Origin: Tillandsia leiboldiana
Lineage: Eukaryota > Streptophyta > Magnoliopsida > Poales > Bromeliaceae
Direction of reading: 5' to 3'
NCBI GenBank assembly: GCA_029204045.2
Contig: JAQNDB010000199.1
Coordinates: 1 to 64,000, forward strand
DNA: 64,000 bases
In this document: positions 53,640-64,000 of the stretch, piece after piece
Layout of the letters: each line of letters opens with the position of its first letter
Numbering within the stretch: the stretch's first letter is position 1
Made by a program: the position numbers and the translations under genes
Notes under the pieces: model-generated
Databases searched by the model: none
What the model saw: only the letters and a program-made list of their open reading frames with translations
Told to the model about the DNA's origin: nothing

Positions 53640-53964
53640 TGTGGTGACCCTGATCCCCGTGTAGCTTCTCCCATGTACCGTGGTGTTGAACACCTAGTGT
53701 TGGTGTATCTGGTCCATAGTGCATCAAAGGGATGCCACAGATGGACCCTGTGTGATATCCAGAGCTGGATTGGCCCTCGGCTGCATTTTCCGAATGTTCG
53801 GAATTGTTTTGGGCCAAACAGAGGTTGGATTTGGATTCAGCGCGGAAAAACGCTTGAAAACGGCTGTTTGCTTGTTAAATTTGGAGTCCGGATGCCCAAA
53901 AACGGACCCCCGGAAGTTTTCGCTGAATTTCGGTGCATGGGAGGGGCCGAGGACCGCCGGCTGC

Positions 53965-54519
53965 CACGTGGCGGCTTGTGATTGGGCCGGTCCGCAGCGC
54001 TTGGTCCACAGAGGGGAGCGGCTGGGTGCACGGACCCGGCGCATGGACACGTGGCGCCGCCTGATTGGCGGGCTCGTGTGGCGCGGTCTACGGATTTGCG
54101 CGGCGGTGCATGGACCGGGGCGGGGGGACACGTGGCATCCCCCGGTTGGTCGGTGCACGCGGCGCGGTCCACGGAACCAGATTTGGGTGCGTGGACCGGG
54201 TGCATGGGACACGTGTCAACGTGTCATTGGTCGGCTCACCGGGTGCGGCGCACGGGGGCGCGGGACCCCGCCTCGGGGCGCGTGCGCGGCAGGCGCCGCC
54301 TGCCCGCACGTGTGACCGCGACAGTGGCAGGGACGCGTGTCGCCCTGCCACTGGCGGGCGCCACCTACCCGGTTTGACCGGGGAGGTGCCACGCGTCGGC
54401 AGCTCATGCGCCCCGCACAGCTGTTCGCTGTGCGGGACGCGTGTCGGGCGCCGGGGCGTGCGGCGTGGGCGCAGCGGAGCGGCTCGGGCCGCTGTCGCCT
54501 GTTGGTCGGGCTACGTGGC
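53965..54519 (+). promoter_or_regulatory. Repeated ACGTGGC-type boxes in G6 U3
   Basis: CACGTGGC or TACGTGGC at 53965, 54048, 54129 and 54512, and CACGTGTC at 54210, recur about every 80 bases together with GTGCATGG-type phrases. The unit appears to be a degenerate tandem repeat. Confidence 0.65.
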
Positions 54520-54543
54520 GGCCCCGGGCCGTTTCGGGCGCGC

Positions 54544-54569
54544 ACAGTGTTGGGCCGGCCCAACACTGT
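54544..54569. promoter_or_regulatory. Perfect 26-bp palindrome before the G6 TATA box
   Basis: The half-site ACAGTGTTGGGCC is followed directly by its complement. It contains two GGCCCA/TGGGCC motifs, a core used by plant TCP-type factors. TATA lies 73 bases downstream. Confidence 0.85.
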
Positions 54570-54641
54570 AGCCGCCCGAAAGTTGCCATGCGCCCGAATT
54601 CGGGACACAGCGGGTATTTTCTCATTTGTTTTTTTTGAGCC

Positions 54642-54650
54642 TATAAATAG
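54642..54650 (+). promoter_or_regulatory. G6 TATA box
   Basis: TATAAATAG within GCCTATAAATAGGCC, downstream of the palindrome. Confidence 0.75.
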
Positions 54651-57588
54651 GCCGAGCTCTCTTCTTCTTCGGCTTTTTGGCATCTCTGAGCTTCAAACCG
54701 AGGAGAGTCCTTCACCAAAGTTGATCCTCACTGTGTGAAGCTTCCATCAACAGAGTTTGGGGATTTTTGGTCGCACGCTTTTCGAGATTCTCATTTTCTT
54801 GGCGCGTCGCGACGTTCTTTCTTCGGTGCTTCTTCCGTCGCTCTTCGGTGCACGAGCTCTTCCGGCCTACTCCAACCATCTTTTCAAGCGATTTCTTCGC
54901 TGCTGGATTCGTAACAGGTGAGGCTACGATTTTGGGTTTCTCGCACATTTTCAGATTTCGCGTTTTTCGAGGTGTTTTCTCGTGCTCATTGGGACCCTTC
55001 TTGCTGTGAGTTTTTGGTGAGGGCAGCAGCTTCTTTTGGGGAGATCTTCGCGTACAAATCTCGGATCAGGACGTGCTTATAGACTTTTTTCATCTACGCG
55101 ACGCAAGGATCATCATATATTTTTATTGAAATTTTTGGAGACCTTCCCGAAGGTATACACTTTTCCTTTTATCTGTACAAGAGTTTACAGTTGGATGGTT
55201 TTGGGTTTTTGCGCACCGATAATGTGGAATTTGTAACTTGGCCTACGGTGCTCGGAATTGGGCGTGCAGGTACTTGTTTCGAAGCTATTGACACGAGGAT
55301 CGCAGTGATATTTTATTTGGAATTTTTCGAGCACATTCAGCAGGTGAAATAATCGTATCTTTGCGGCTGAATTTCTGTGTTGTAATTCTTGGCAGATTTT
55401 GGGATTTAAGTATAACTGTAGCCCTATGTTGTACCCAGGTGGGATTTTGGACTGTACGAGGCATACTGGACAGTGAGTTGCTGTTTTTGGTTTTATCAGC
55501 TGTAGAACTTGGGCAGATCAGCGTTTTCTGGTGGGTGGCTTTGCTTTCAAGATCTATGGACTGTGCTCTAATTCTATCGTTATAGAATCATGCATGATAG
55601 GGATTGGACTTGGGTAGCATGCTAGAAGTAGGAATTGTTGTTCCTAGTATTATCTGTTGATCTTGTGATCTTTTACTTCCTTCTATCATGTTAAATATTC
55701 GTTATCTTGGAACCTGACCTAGCACCCCCGTCATATGTTGCATGTGTAACCAGACCAGTAGAAAACCCTCACTTGGGCTAGGGTTATTTATGTTTAGACA
55801 TCCACACTTTATGTCGCATTCCTGGACTTAGTGTTATCCTCGCCCGGGTAGTGGGCCGAGCGGTCGGGACTTCTCTATAGTGTGGGATGCATTTGCACTC
55901 GTGCTTGGGAGCAGAGTGGAGTCTGGTAGTTGTAGTGGTTCGCTTGTCTGTATCGGGAACCGTTTGGGGTAAACGGTGGACCCGAGAGATCTTGTTTTCC
56001 CCTGTTTGGGTTGTCGCCACTGTGTTAGTGGCAGTAGTTTACTAGTGTTAGCCGGACCTAGAACCCAGAACCCTTTTCGACATACACATGATTTTAGTCT
56101 ACCAATGTTTTCTTCCAAACATCGAAGGGCCGCTGGAGTCTGTTCTTGTTTGATTGGACAAAGGCATCAGCCCTTCGGGGTTTGGGTAAAACACTTGTTT
56201 TCTAACTGTTTTTCTAAAAAGAACTAAAATCATTAAATATGGATTTCTTCTAGATCAAATTAGTTTTCAATAACAAATGTCACCCTTTTTCCTGTAAATC
56301 TCCCCACTCGAAAGGATTCTAGTGGTCTGGGTTCTAGGGGCCGTTCCTCTGTCGGGGCGAAAGCCACGGGGGCCGAGCCTGGAACCTGTTCTTGTTTGAT
56401 AGGGTTGTAGGTGTAGGTCTTCCGGGACTTTCGGGCCCTGTTGGTGTCTTCTGCGAGTTGTACTCTGATTATTGCTTTCCCGAACTATAAGGGATCGGGA
56501 ACTTCGATAGTCGGAGCCTAGAGTCTGTTCTTATTTGATAGGGTTCTTAGCACCGGTCTATCGGGTTTTTGTACCCTTATGGTGTCGGTCTTTCTGGAGA
56601 GTTTAGTGTTCTGTTGTGGGAGCCGTCTGGTGGACGGTGGCCCCAGCTGTGTGACTTCCAGCTTGTGGTTGAGAGTTGGTGTTGTTGGTCGATCTTGTTG
56701 ATCGTGGTTTGCACTATAGCCTGCATGAGCCATATTTGAGCTCGACAGAGATACGCGGATACTTTCCTCGGTGGGGTCGCTCCCCTCGAGAGCCACTCCG
56801 GAGTTGGGCCTGTTACTTGCTATCGCGACTTGTCGACGCCGTCCTTCTGGCTGGTCCAGTTCTGGCAGTCACGGACACCCTACGGTAGACCCGTCCTGTA
56901 GAGGATGTGCGGCAGTAGGTGGGCGCAGGTTTGACTGGCCCCTTTGCGGCAGTCAGTATAGATTGGGTGAGTATACTGTGTGTGTTGGTAGATGTATCAT
57001 GTTTCCATCTGTCCCTTTTTTCTTGACCATCTAGATAGAGGCATAGTAGCTGTAGAGTTACTTTTCCAGCCCCTTTCATTTCAGTTTTATATTGTTACTT
57101 TATGCCTCTAGTAGACTTAGTGGGCAGACCGTCGGGCTTGTTGGCGGCACCCACTGAGAACTACTTGGGACGTAGTTCTCACACCCGTCGTGGTGTATTT
57201 TCCCACAGGGACTTCTACTCCTGTTCCTGCTGCTCCTGTTGCTGCTTCTTCAGATCGAGGTAAGGGAGTCGCGAGATAGATCCCTACCAGTCGTCGTCCA
57301 GAGAGTAGATGTACCCCCTTACTTCTGAGAGTTTTTGTTGAGCGAACTTTGTAGTGAGGTATAGAGTTGTATTTATTTTACTGCTCGAGAGATTTATGTA
57401 CTTTTGGTGAGGACTTGTGTTGTATAAAGTTTTATTTCTAGCAGTTTTACTTTCAGCTCTGATATATGTATAGTATAGTTGATCTTTTGCAGGTTAGTCG
57501 CTTCGTCTATACAGGGCTTCCCGTATGGGCGGCGGATCTGTTGGCGAGCCCGGGTCGCAGTTTCGATGCCGGGGCGTGACAGATTAGG

Positions 57589-57601
57589 TGGTATCAGAGC
57601 C
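57589..57601 (+). promoter_or_regulatory. G6 primer-binding site
   Basis: TGGTATCAGAGCC lies 7 bases after the LTR, as in G1. Confidence 0.85.
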
Positions 57602-57881
57602 TAGGTTGTAGGTCATGTGGACTTAGTAACCCTAGGCTTGTGGTTGGACATTAGGATGACTACGTGAGAGTCGTGACTTTTAGCGAGAGTCCTGATTGAG
57701 TTTGATACCTCTCCCAAGGGGTGGGATGAGTGACTGGCATGTTTATTCTCCTAAGCGATTATGTTGGCTGCAGACAACATAATGCTAGGGAATGGATGAC
57801 ATGTTCTAGACTTTCGCTGGATTGGGTCGAGTTTTGTTTGGTACTGTCCTGATGGTTGCTTGTGTGTTGCAGGTAGGCACG

Positions 57882-59405
57882 ATGCCTCCCCGACGCAGGG
57901 TACAGACGCGTTCTCAGCCTTTCCCCTCCGATGAGCCCGAGCAGGAGGACTCGGGGCAGGGACAGCAGAGGGAGGTTCTGGAGCTCCGTGCCCAGGTGGC
58001 ACAGTTGTCTGAGGCGGTGCGGCGCCAGGAGGAGACATCTCAGCGCCAGGAGGAGACTTCTCGGCGCCAGGAGGAGGCCTTCGGTCGGATGATGCATCTT
58101 TTAGAGCAGAGGACGCAGCCAGTGGTAGCACCCCCTGAGTGTTCGCCTGTGCCTTCTTCGCCAGCTGTGGCGCCCCCTGTGGTTCCGTCAGCGCCGGCTA
58201 TTCCTGTCGAGCCGGTTTCTAGCATACCACCGCCAGGGTCGACGGGACCTTTGACTTTGGCTGAGCAGAGTGCGGTGGTGGATCTGTTGATGAGGTTCCG
58301 CCGGTTTGATCCACCCCGTTTTTCTGGTATGAGTGCTGAGCCGTGGGAGGCAGAGTCTTGGATCACGGCCATGGAGCGTCATTTTGAGAGTTTGTTCGTG
58401 GAGGATCGATTTCGGGTCTTTTTGGCTACACACTACTTGGAGGGCAATGCCGAGGCTTGGTGGCGGCGTGTGCGGCCTGCTGGTCCGCCTGGGACGCAGA
58501 TTCTTCCCTGGGCGGAGTTCCGCAGACTTCTTTTAGGGGCCTTCTTTCCTGAGAGTGTTCACCAGAGATTGGAGGAGCAGCTGAGAAATCTCCGCCAGGG
58601 AGATCGGCCCGTGAATGCATACATAGCCGAATTCAATCAGCTGTTGGCTAGTATGCCTCACGTGGCCAGGGACGAGTCTCACCGGATCTACATGTTCGAG
58701 CGGGGGCTGCGCCGGGATATTTATCAGCTTGTTCGCTCCTGCAGATTACAGACTTTGGAGGCATCGATGGAGCAGGCGTTATATGTTGAGTCTGGAGAGG
58801 CAGTGATGTCAGAGGTGGCTCTAGCCCCCGTAGTGATTCCTGGGGCGAAGCGCCCAGCACCGGATGATGAGGGTCAGACGAGCCGGCAGGGACCTCCGAG
58901 ACCTCCACGATCTCATCCTGAGGGTCGTGGGTTTCGTAGGCGCCGGAGATCAGGTGGGCCCCCGCAGCAGCAGCAGTATCGGCAGCAGCGACAGGAGCGG
59001 TGTGTCATTTGTGGCGGGCCTCACCCACCGTCACAGTGTGATCAGAGACAGGGGCGGTGTTTCCTCTGTGGAGAGTTGGGACATTTCCGCGCAGCTTGCC
59101 CCCAGGCCATTTTGTCAGTGCGGCCGATTGCGACAGCACCCCCCTTGCCCATCCATGCAGCGGGAACCCCTCCGGCGCACCAGCAGACAGAGTGGGCCAC
59201 GACGTCGGGACAGTCGGGACGACGATCTGCGGCACCCAGTGGACGGGTTTATGCAGCCCTGGTGGAGGACACCCCGGCAGCGGATCATGCCGTGGCAGGT
59301 ATGATTTTATTTCTGTTAGCTGAGTTGAGCATTTCATTACCGCTGCATTCTTCTGCATTATTAGTTGAGTATCTGCATCAGCATCTTTGCTTGGGTATGG
59401 GTTAG
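57882..59405 (+). CDS. gag: G6 Gag protein (507 aa), intact, with collapsed protease tail
   Basis: The start at ATG 57882 (MPPRRRVQTRSQPF) matches G1 and lies 9 bases after an acceptor-like TTGCAG. A Q/E-rich coiled coil spans residues 30-76, a proline-rich linker 77-125 and the retrotransposon gag domain about 140-292 (FDPPRFSGM, EAWWRRVRPAGPPG). A basic, Q-rich linker leads to a C-X2-C-X3-H-X4-C cluster (374-386) and a standard zinc knuckle at 393-406. The last 50 residues replace the protease: the expected D-T/S-G motif is absent and the frame ends soon after. It should package RNA but encodes no enzyme. G1 carries the same collapsed tail. Confidence 0.9.
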   Translation: MPPRRRVQTRSQPFPSDEPEQEDSGQGQQREVLELRAQVAQLSEAVRRQEETSQRQEETSRRQEEAFGRMMHLLEQRTQPVVAPPECSPVPSSPAVAPPVVPSAPAIPVEPVSSIPPPGSTGPLTLAEQSAVVDLLMRFRRFDPPRFSGMSAEPWEAESWITAMERHFESLFVEDRFRVFLATHYLEGNAEAWWRRVRPAGPPGTQILPWAEFRRLLLGAFFPESVHQRLEEQLRNLRQGDRPVNAYIAEFNQLLASMPHVARDESHRIYMFERGLRRDIYQLVRSCRLQTLEASMEQALYVESGEAVMSEVALAPVVIPGAKRPAPDDEGQTSRQGPPRPPRSHPEGRGFRRRRRSGGPPQQQQYRQQRQERCVICGGPHPPSQCDQRQGRCFLCGELGHFRAACPQAILSVRPIATAPPLPIHAAGTPPAHQQTEWATTSGQSGRRSAAPSGRVYAALVEDTPAADHAVAGMILFLLAELSISLPLHSSALLVEYLHQHLCLGMG

Positions 59406-59509
59406 GAATTTCTGCTACATGTTTTAGCGATTGGATTCTTCCCTGTTTCCTATTAGTAGAGGAGGTTCGCGGTGTATGATCAGTGCAGTTGAGACTTGGG
59501 ACTTCACTA
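59406..59509 (+). other. G6 remnant after gag
   Basis: This follows G1 21704-21809 closely, up to GAGACTTGGGACTTCAC, and then stops. A run of 14 T begins near 59518. Confidence 0.75.
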
Positions 59510-59576
59510 GTGTATAAATTTTTTTTTTTTTTAAAATCAGAGTTGCAAAAACAACCAGGGCAATGACAGACCGCCA

Positions 59577-59628
59577 CATATATAGAAGAGTCCCAATCCC
59601 CAATGGAATTGAGCCTTTTCTATATATG
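59577..59628. repeat. Conserved LTR hairpin (G7 copy)
   Basis: The arms CATATATAGAA and TTCTATATATG are perfect. Compared with G0 and G3 (CATATACAAA/TTTGTATATG), both arms changed together. Confidence 0.75.
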
Positions 59629-60074
59629 CACGGCTAGCTTGGCAACAATCATCAGAGTACTAACTACGTACAACTACATGCAAAAGTTACAATTAACTTT
59701 ACAATTATTTACATCTGAATTACAACTCTTTCCTTTAACATCAAATAATACATGAACTTTCGGCTGTCCAGGGTCAACATCTAACACGGAATCTCACCAA
59801 CACGTCCCGACATCCCAGCACCCGCTCGGCCTGAAACACAGTCACCCGAGGGTGTGAGACACACCGGAGTGTATCCCAGTGAGCACGACGAGCCGAGAAA
59901 TAGCAGATCGTACCTACTGGTATACAATACTAGAGGATAGTAATAATCAGGGGTTAGGGTAAAGCAGATATATAACTGGTGCTGTAAAGAAAGCAAAACT
60001 TATAATCTGGGCACGAGCATGGTAGATAATTTTAGCAGAATTTAAAACAGGACAAACATGTATTAGGATAATCA

Positions 60075-60182
60075 ACGCATCAAGGAGTTAGGACAATCAG
60101 CAAGATAACAATGAAACTATAATCAAGGCATCAAGGAGTTAGGACAATCAGCAATATAACAATGAGATATAATCAAGGCATC
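60075..60182. repeat. Short tandem duplication
   Basis: Two copies of a unit of about 55 bases containing GGCATCAAGGAGTTAGGACA and CAATCAGCAA(G/T)ATAACAATG lie head to tail, followed by a partial third copy. Confidence 0.8.
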
Positions 60183-62938
60183 ACATGGAATCATATATAG
60201 GTAGATAACTAGAAGCCAGATCAAAGAATCAAAGAAGCATATTAAAGCAACTTAACAACACATGCATCAAATAGATGAAAACACAAAGACCCAATCACAA
60301 GCTACCATATTGGCCTTCACAAGACCTCAGGCAAGGCTGCCCTCTTGGCACCTCCTGGTTGACATTCCCCAAACTAGGGTCACGGGTTGCCTCAGCTAAC
60401 CACTTTACCGGTAAAGTACACCGCTACGGGGGATCAGTCCGCTAGTGTACGTGAAGAACAACGGTGCGGGCGAATCATGTGCAAATGCTCAAACTGGCGG
60501 TCCACTGACCGGGTAATCGGCAACAAGCCGGGAAATCCCCACTGGGATGCAATAACCAAATCAACTGAATCTCAACTCATATGCAAGACCAAGGAAAATC
60601 TCAACTCAGCATAAGCTCAACCGAAAAACTCAACTCAATCATGCAGACCAACCAAATAATACAAAACTTAAACACATATTTTTAAGAAAACTGTTTTGAA
60701 AAGTCCACACCCCGAAGAGCATTGCCCTCGTCCTATCAAACAAGAACAGACTCAGGCGACACTACGAAGCTTGGGTTTCCAAACCTCGCAGAGCAATTGC
60801 CTTTGTCCTATCAAACAAGAACAGACTCCGGCGACCCTACGAAGCTCGGTAAAAACATCAGTTAAACAAATCTATGTGCTCAGCAGTGTATCATTTGATC
60901 GACAGGACAAACAGGCTTACTCATCAACCATGGAAATGTTCCAAGATAAGATATAAATACCAGAGGCACTAAGAATAATCATGTAAGGCAGAATAGAACT
61001 GATAACAGGCGTAGCTCAACTATCAGATGACCAAACAGGCATGGCAATATGTAGAGCAATAATATAACCACTGGAAACAACTAATCAGCAGATATGGTAA
61101 AGATCACTAAAGAAGATCATAATCAGGCATAAAGCAGGTATGACGTAGCAAATAACTGAATCAAAGGAAGGCAGGCTCAAGCATTGGTAGATCAATATAA
61201 TAATCAAGCATAGGAGTGCAACTACGAAATGGCCAATCAGTCAAAGCAACTAACAGTAATATATATTGCAACCAAAGGCAGACAGGCTCAAGATAAACTA
61301 GGTACCAAAAACAGGAGTCCAACCAATACCGTACACCGAGGGCCGAAAAGATCTCGGACCGAAGTTAAACCCACCTGTATATAGGAGGAACAAAGACTCC
61401 ACCAGAAGGTAGACGGTCACGATAACCACAAGACGGATCACGGCTGGCTCCTGACGACTGGGCCCTACAATAATACCGGGTGACAACTCAGGATCTATCA
61501 AATCTTCAAAGTGCATAAGCGCGAATCGACCGTTTCGTCGATTTGCGCAACATTAAGCATATTTAGCTTAACAAAAACTCCAGGAACCCCACTGAAAGGT
61601 CAAAACCATTTTAGAACCTTCAGCTAGCTTTTCCACACTGCTACAATTACAGCCAGGCCCCCAGGTTTACTCGGAATGCATTTTATACACTAAATACACA
61701 CTGTTTTGGCTCGTTCTCATAAACGGAGAATCATTTTTACGAGCCGTCACCTCCAGTAGGTGACAATCGACTTGCTGAACGCCGTGCTCACCAATTTGCA
61801 GCAGCACGGTGCCCGAGGAAAACTTCGGGTCATAAAAACCCTCTCTAACATAGCCCAAAATGAATTTTTGTTTCTCCGAGACTTCAAAATCCGTTTTTAA
61901 CGCGAGCATCGCGTTCAGTGACCCCAAAATAGCCAGGAGTACACTTTTACAATTTTCCAAACAGACCCTAACACTGTTTTTAATCAATTATTGCATTAAG
62001 GCTTGGTTATGACTCATCTTTGAATCCACACATTTCCAGACAAAACTTTCTATATCAAACCATCTCTGGATAATCCCAGGATCACAGGGCTTGCCCTAGA
62101 TGCAGCCCAGGTTTGCTGGTTCAACCCGAACCAAGCCCTTGCTCTCACATAAGTTCACAATGCACCAACCACTTGTCCACACAGATCAAGATTGATCTGA
62201 AGTGAGCATCAAGCTCAGGGGACCTTTCTGAGTAACTTTGATATTTATATCTTTGTCAAATTCCAATTAAAAGTTCATTGTGGCATTTAATCAAACAGGT
62301 GGTGTGCATAACTTGTTAACATTCACATAAGCCATTTTTCGATTTCGATTCTCTGCACAGAGGGTATCTGGGGCAATATGTTTTGAAGCAAAATATTCTA
62401 CTAAGTGTCTGGAGTCTTTCTCCTCATCTTGGAGCAGACCAAATACTCAAGGTTAGTCGGGCTCAAGGAGGAAGAAGAAGACTAAAACTTTGAAAATCGT
62501 GACCATTGATCCAGAGGTTCTGGAACCAATCCAATTGCACAAAACCTCCCCAAACCTCAAGGTGATGCTTCCTGAACCCGTGCCCGGCGACAGGGCACGG
62601 CGGCGGCGCGGCTGGAGTGAGCTCGGTTTGGAGCTCCTCCACCTCTAATGGTGGAATTTTCCAGAGGCAACATGAAGCTCTCCAACATGGATGGAAAGGT
62701 TCCTCTGCCCCACACGAAGCTTCCCAACCCTTCCTTCCCGGCCGGAGGTGGCCGGAGCGCCGGCGGCGGCTACATGGGCACTTTCGGGTCATCCATGACA
62801 TCATGATTTTTCATGATGCATGGGAGCTATGCAATGGCATGGATGGACCCCCTTGGGTCCCATCATCTCCTCTGGGTAGATGGCCGGCGTCGGAGAGGCT
62901 CGCCGGCGCCGGAGTTGCATCCTCGGCCAACTTGTAAT

Positions 62939-64000
62939 AACCCCGAAATCTAGGGCATAAAACTGCCACTCACTGGGTTAACCATACTCCACCAAATTTG
63001 GTAGAGTTGGTCCCTTCCACCTACAGTCCAAGCACCCCAAGTTTGAGCCCGTTTGATCCACTTGTTGCCGAGTTCTCCCGAGGCGGAGCTATAACTAGGG
63101 TTCCGGCCATCTTTGTCCTTGCCGGCAACCCGGGCTGCATGGGGGCTTGGGCTTGTGCATGGAGCATTCCTAGGACATGGGAAGTCCACTGCTAAAGGTC
63201 TCGAGTGCTAGGAACCAGTGGTTAGGATGCTCTCACCTTGGCCGGAGTTGGTGAAGGAGGATGAAGCCGGTTTCGGGTTCTTCTTCACGCGCGGCCTCGG
63301 GCAACTCCAGCAATGCTCCAGAGATGCCAAGGAATTCACAGGAACACTTCACTCAACTCTGGTAAGGGTTTGGTCCCAACCTTTCCCTCTCTCTCTCTTC
63401 CCCGAGTTTCTTATTAAGGGAATTATGACCCTCGGCAACCCCCACACTCTGGGCTTATGAGGATTACTCTTGGGAGTTAGAAATCCCAAGAGCCTTCCTT
63501 GTAACCTCCCACGAGGAAGCCCAAAAGCCAAGTCCTCATTAATGCAAGATTCCTTTGCATGTTTACCCTCAAACCGGGTTCACACTTAACCTAGGTTATC
63601 CGAGCTCTTCTCAACCTCATTCGTGGGCCACTTAGGTCTACAGAAGCCCAGTGAACAAGGTCCCAAAGCCTTGGCCCAAGCATATTTAAGTTATTCGAAG
63701 AAAAAGCGATAATTTGGCCCTTTTCACGCATTTCGAGAAAATCTGCTCGACGAAATGCGAAATGGACTTCGCCACGACGTCCGGCTCGTCGAGAGCTTCA
63801 ATATAGGCTGTTCATTTGCTCAATTTGGTGCACAAATGAATTCTCGGGCCATTTAGCTCAATGTGTCGTAATCCGACGCACGCACTTCGATGCACCCGGA
63901 TCGCCAAACACGAAATCCGTCAGTGCCATTGTGCTCAGAATGTCGAAATTAGCTAGGTTCCATTACTCATACCCCTATGTCAGGGCTTTAGACAGTGAAT
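62939..64000. other. Unassigned repeat-like DNA at the window end
   Basis: TGTAATAACCCCGAAATC near 62934 resembles the start of a gypsy LTR on the plus strand, but the partner is outside the window. A hairpin GCATTTCG/CGAAATGC is near 63730. No open frame resembles a known protein. Confidence 0.35.

Larger units (their letters stand above)
53640..57581 (+). repeat. G6 5' LTR
   Basis: 3942 bp, TGTGGTGACC...GGCGTGACA. U3 has ACGTG boxes (53965-54519) and a perfect 26-bp palindrome (54544-54569). TATAAATAG is at 54642-54650, donor-like ACAG|GTGAGG at 54918 and the 18-nt motif at 56140, 56386 and 56525. It is related to the G1 LTR but clearly diverged. Confidence 0.87.
53640..59509 (+). mobile_element. 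G6: giant-LTR gypsy element, gag-only, 3' truncated
   Basis: It has a 5' LTR 53640-57581, a primer site, an intact gag 57882-59405 and a short tail. The sequence matches the G1 interior until about 59509 and then switches to unrelated DNA, so the 3' end is missing. No pol is seen. It is inserted in the right LTR of G4. Confidence 0.85.
59510..62938 (-). repeat. G7: LTR-like gypsy sequence on the minus strand
   Basis: No coding region is seen. Support for an LTR comes from the hairpin at 59577-59628, two reverse copies of the 18-nt motif (60732-60749 and 60807-60824) and a GC-rich end (62580-62910), in the order expected for a minus-strand giant LTR. Neither boundary is certain. A small hairpin GCGAATCGAC/GTCGATTTGC lies near 61520. 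Confidence 0.5.

Noticed and set aside
62463..63460. Host gene exons in the right-hand end
   Set aside because: Short frames of 60-113 residues show no domain, no conserved splice pattern and no codon signal that I can see.

Overview
This is plant repeat DNA, very probably from a flowering plant. The window is built almost entirely from nested LTR retrotransposons. I found no host gene, tRNA or rRNA gene. The evidence is copia- and gypsy-type gag and pol reading frames, primer-binding sites matching the 3' end of plant initiator tRNA-Met (TGGTATCAGAG), paired LTRs, polypurine tracts and 5-bp target duplications. All comparisons were made by eye within the window. Family names come from protein motifs and layout, not from a database search.

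Layout. (1) 1-5610, minus strand: a decayed Sirevirus-like copia element (C1), cut by the window edge and inserted in the RNase H region of a decayed gypsy element (G0, minus strand, 5611-9047). (2) 9048-27211: a gypsy array with giant LTRs in the order LTR - gag-only interior - LTR - truncated interior (G1). Its gag carries a nested gag-only Sirevirus (C2, 13179-19604, duplication TTCTC) and a Cassandra-type TRIM (20271-20848, duplication GAGAG). (3) 27212-29600: a long imperfect inverted repeat, AT-rich repeats and a GC-rich 36-bp tandem array. (4) 29600-31904: the LTR and gag remnant of a G0-like element on the plus strand (G3). (5) From 31905: gypsy element G4 with LTRs of about 4.6 kb. 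Its left LTR holds a second Cassandra TRIM (35417-35992). Its right LTR (39012 onward) is split by a complete Sirevirus (C3, 42048-53024, duplication TGTTA) and then by a third giant-LTR gypsy element (G6, 53640-59509) with an intact gag. (6) 59510-64000: LTR-like sequence on the minus strand and unassigned repeat DNA.

How the parts work together. None of the elements is autonomous as seen. C3 has gag, integrase, reverse transcriptase and RNase H but lost its protease region. C2, G1 and G6 keep only gag. The TRIMs encode nothing. Such elements would need enzymes supplied by other copies, yet the near-identical LTR pairs of C2, C3 and the TRIMs point to recent movement.

The most unusual signals are non-coding. 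The Sirevirus leaders carry an array of small hairpins with an invariant TGGATT loop and compensating stem changes. C3 has an extra 475-residue ORF behind pol, preceded by a second copy of the LTR's palindrome-plus-TATA promoter module and a gene-like 5' leader. The gypsy LTRs repeat an 18-nt motif that is bracketed by varying complementary arms.
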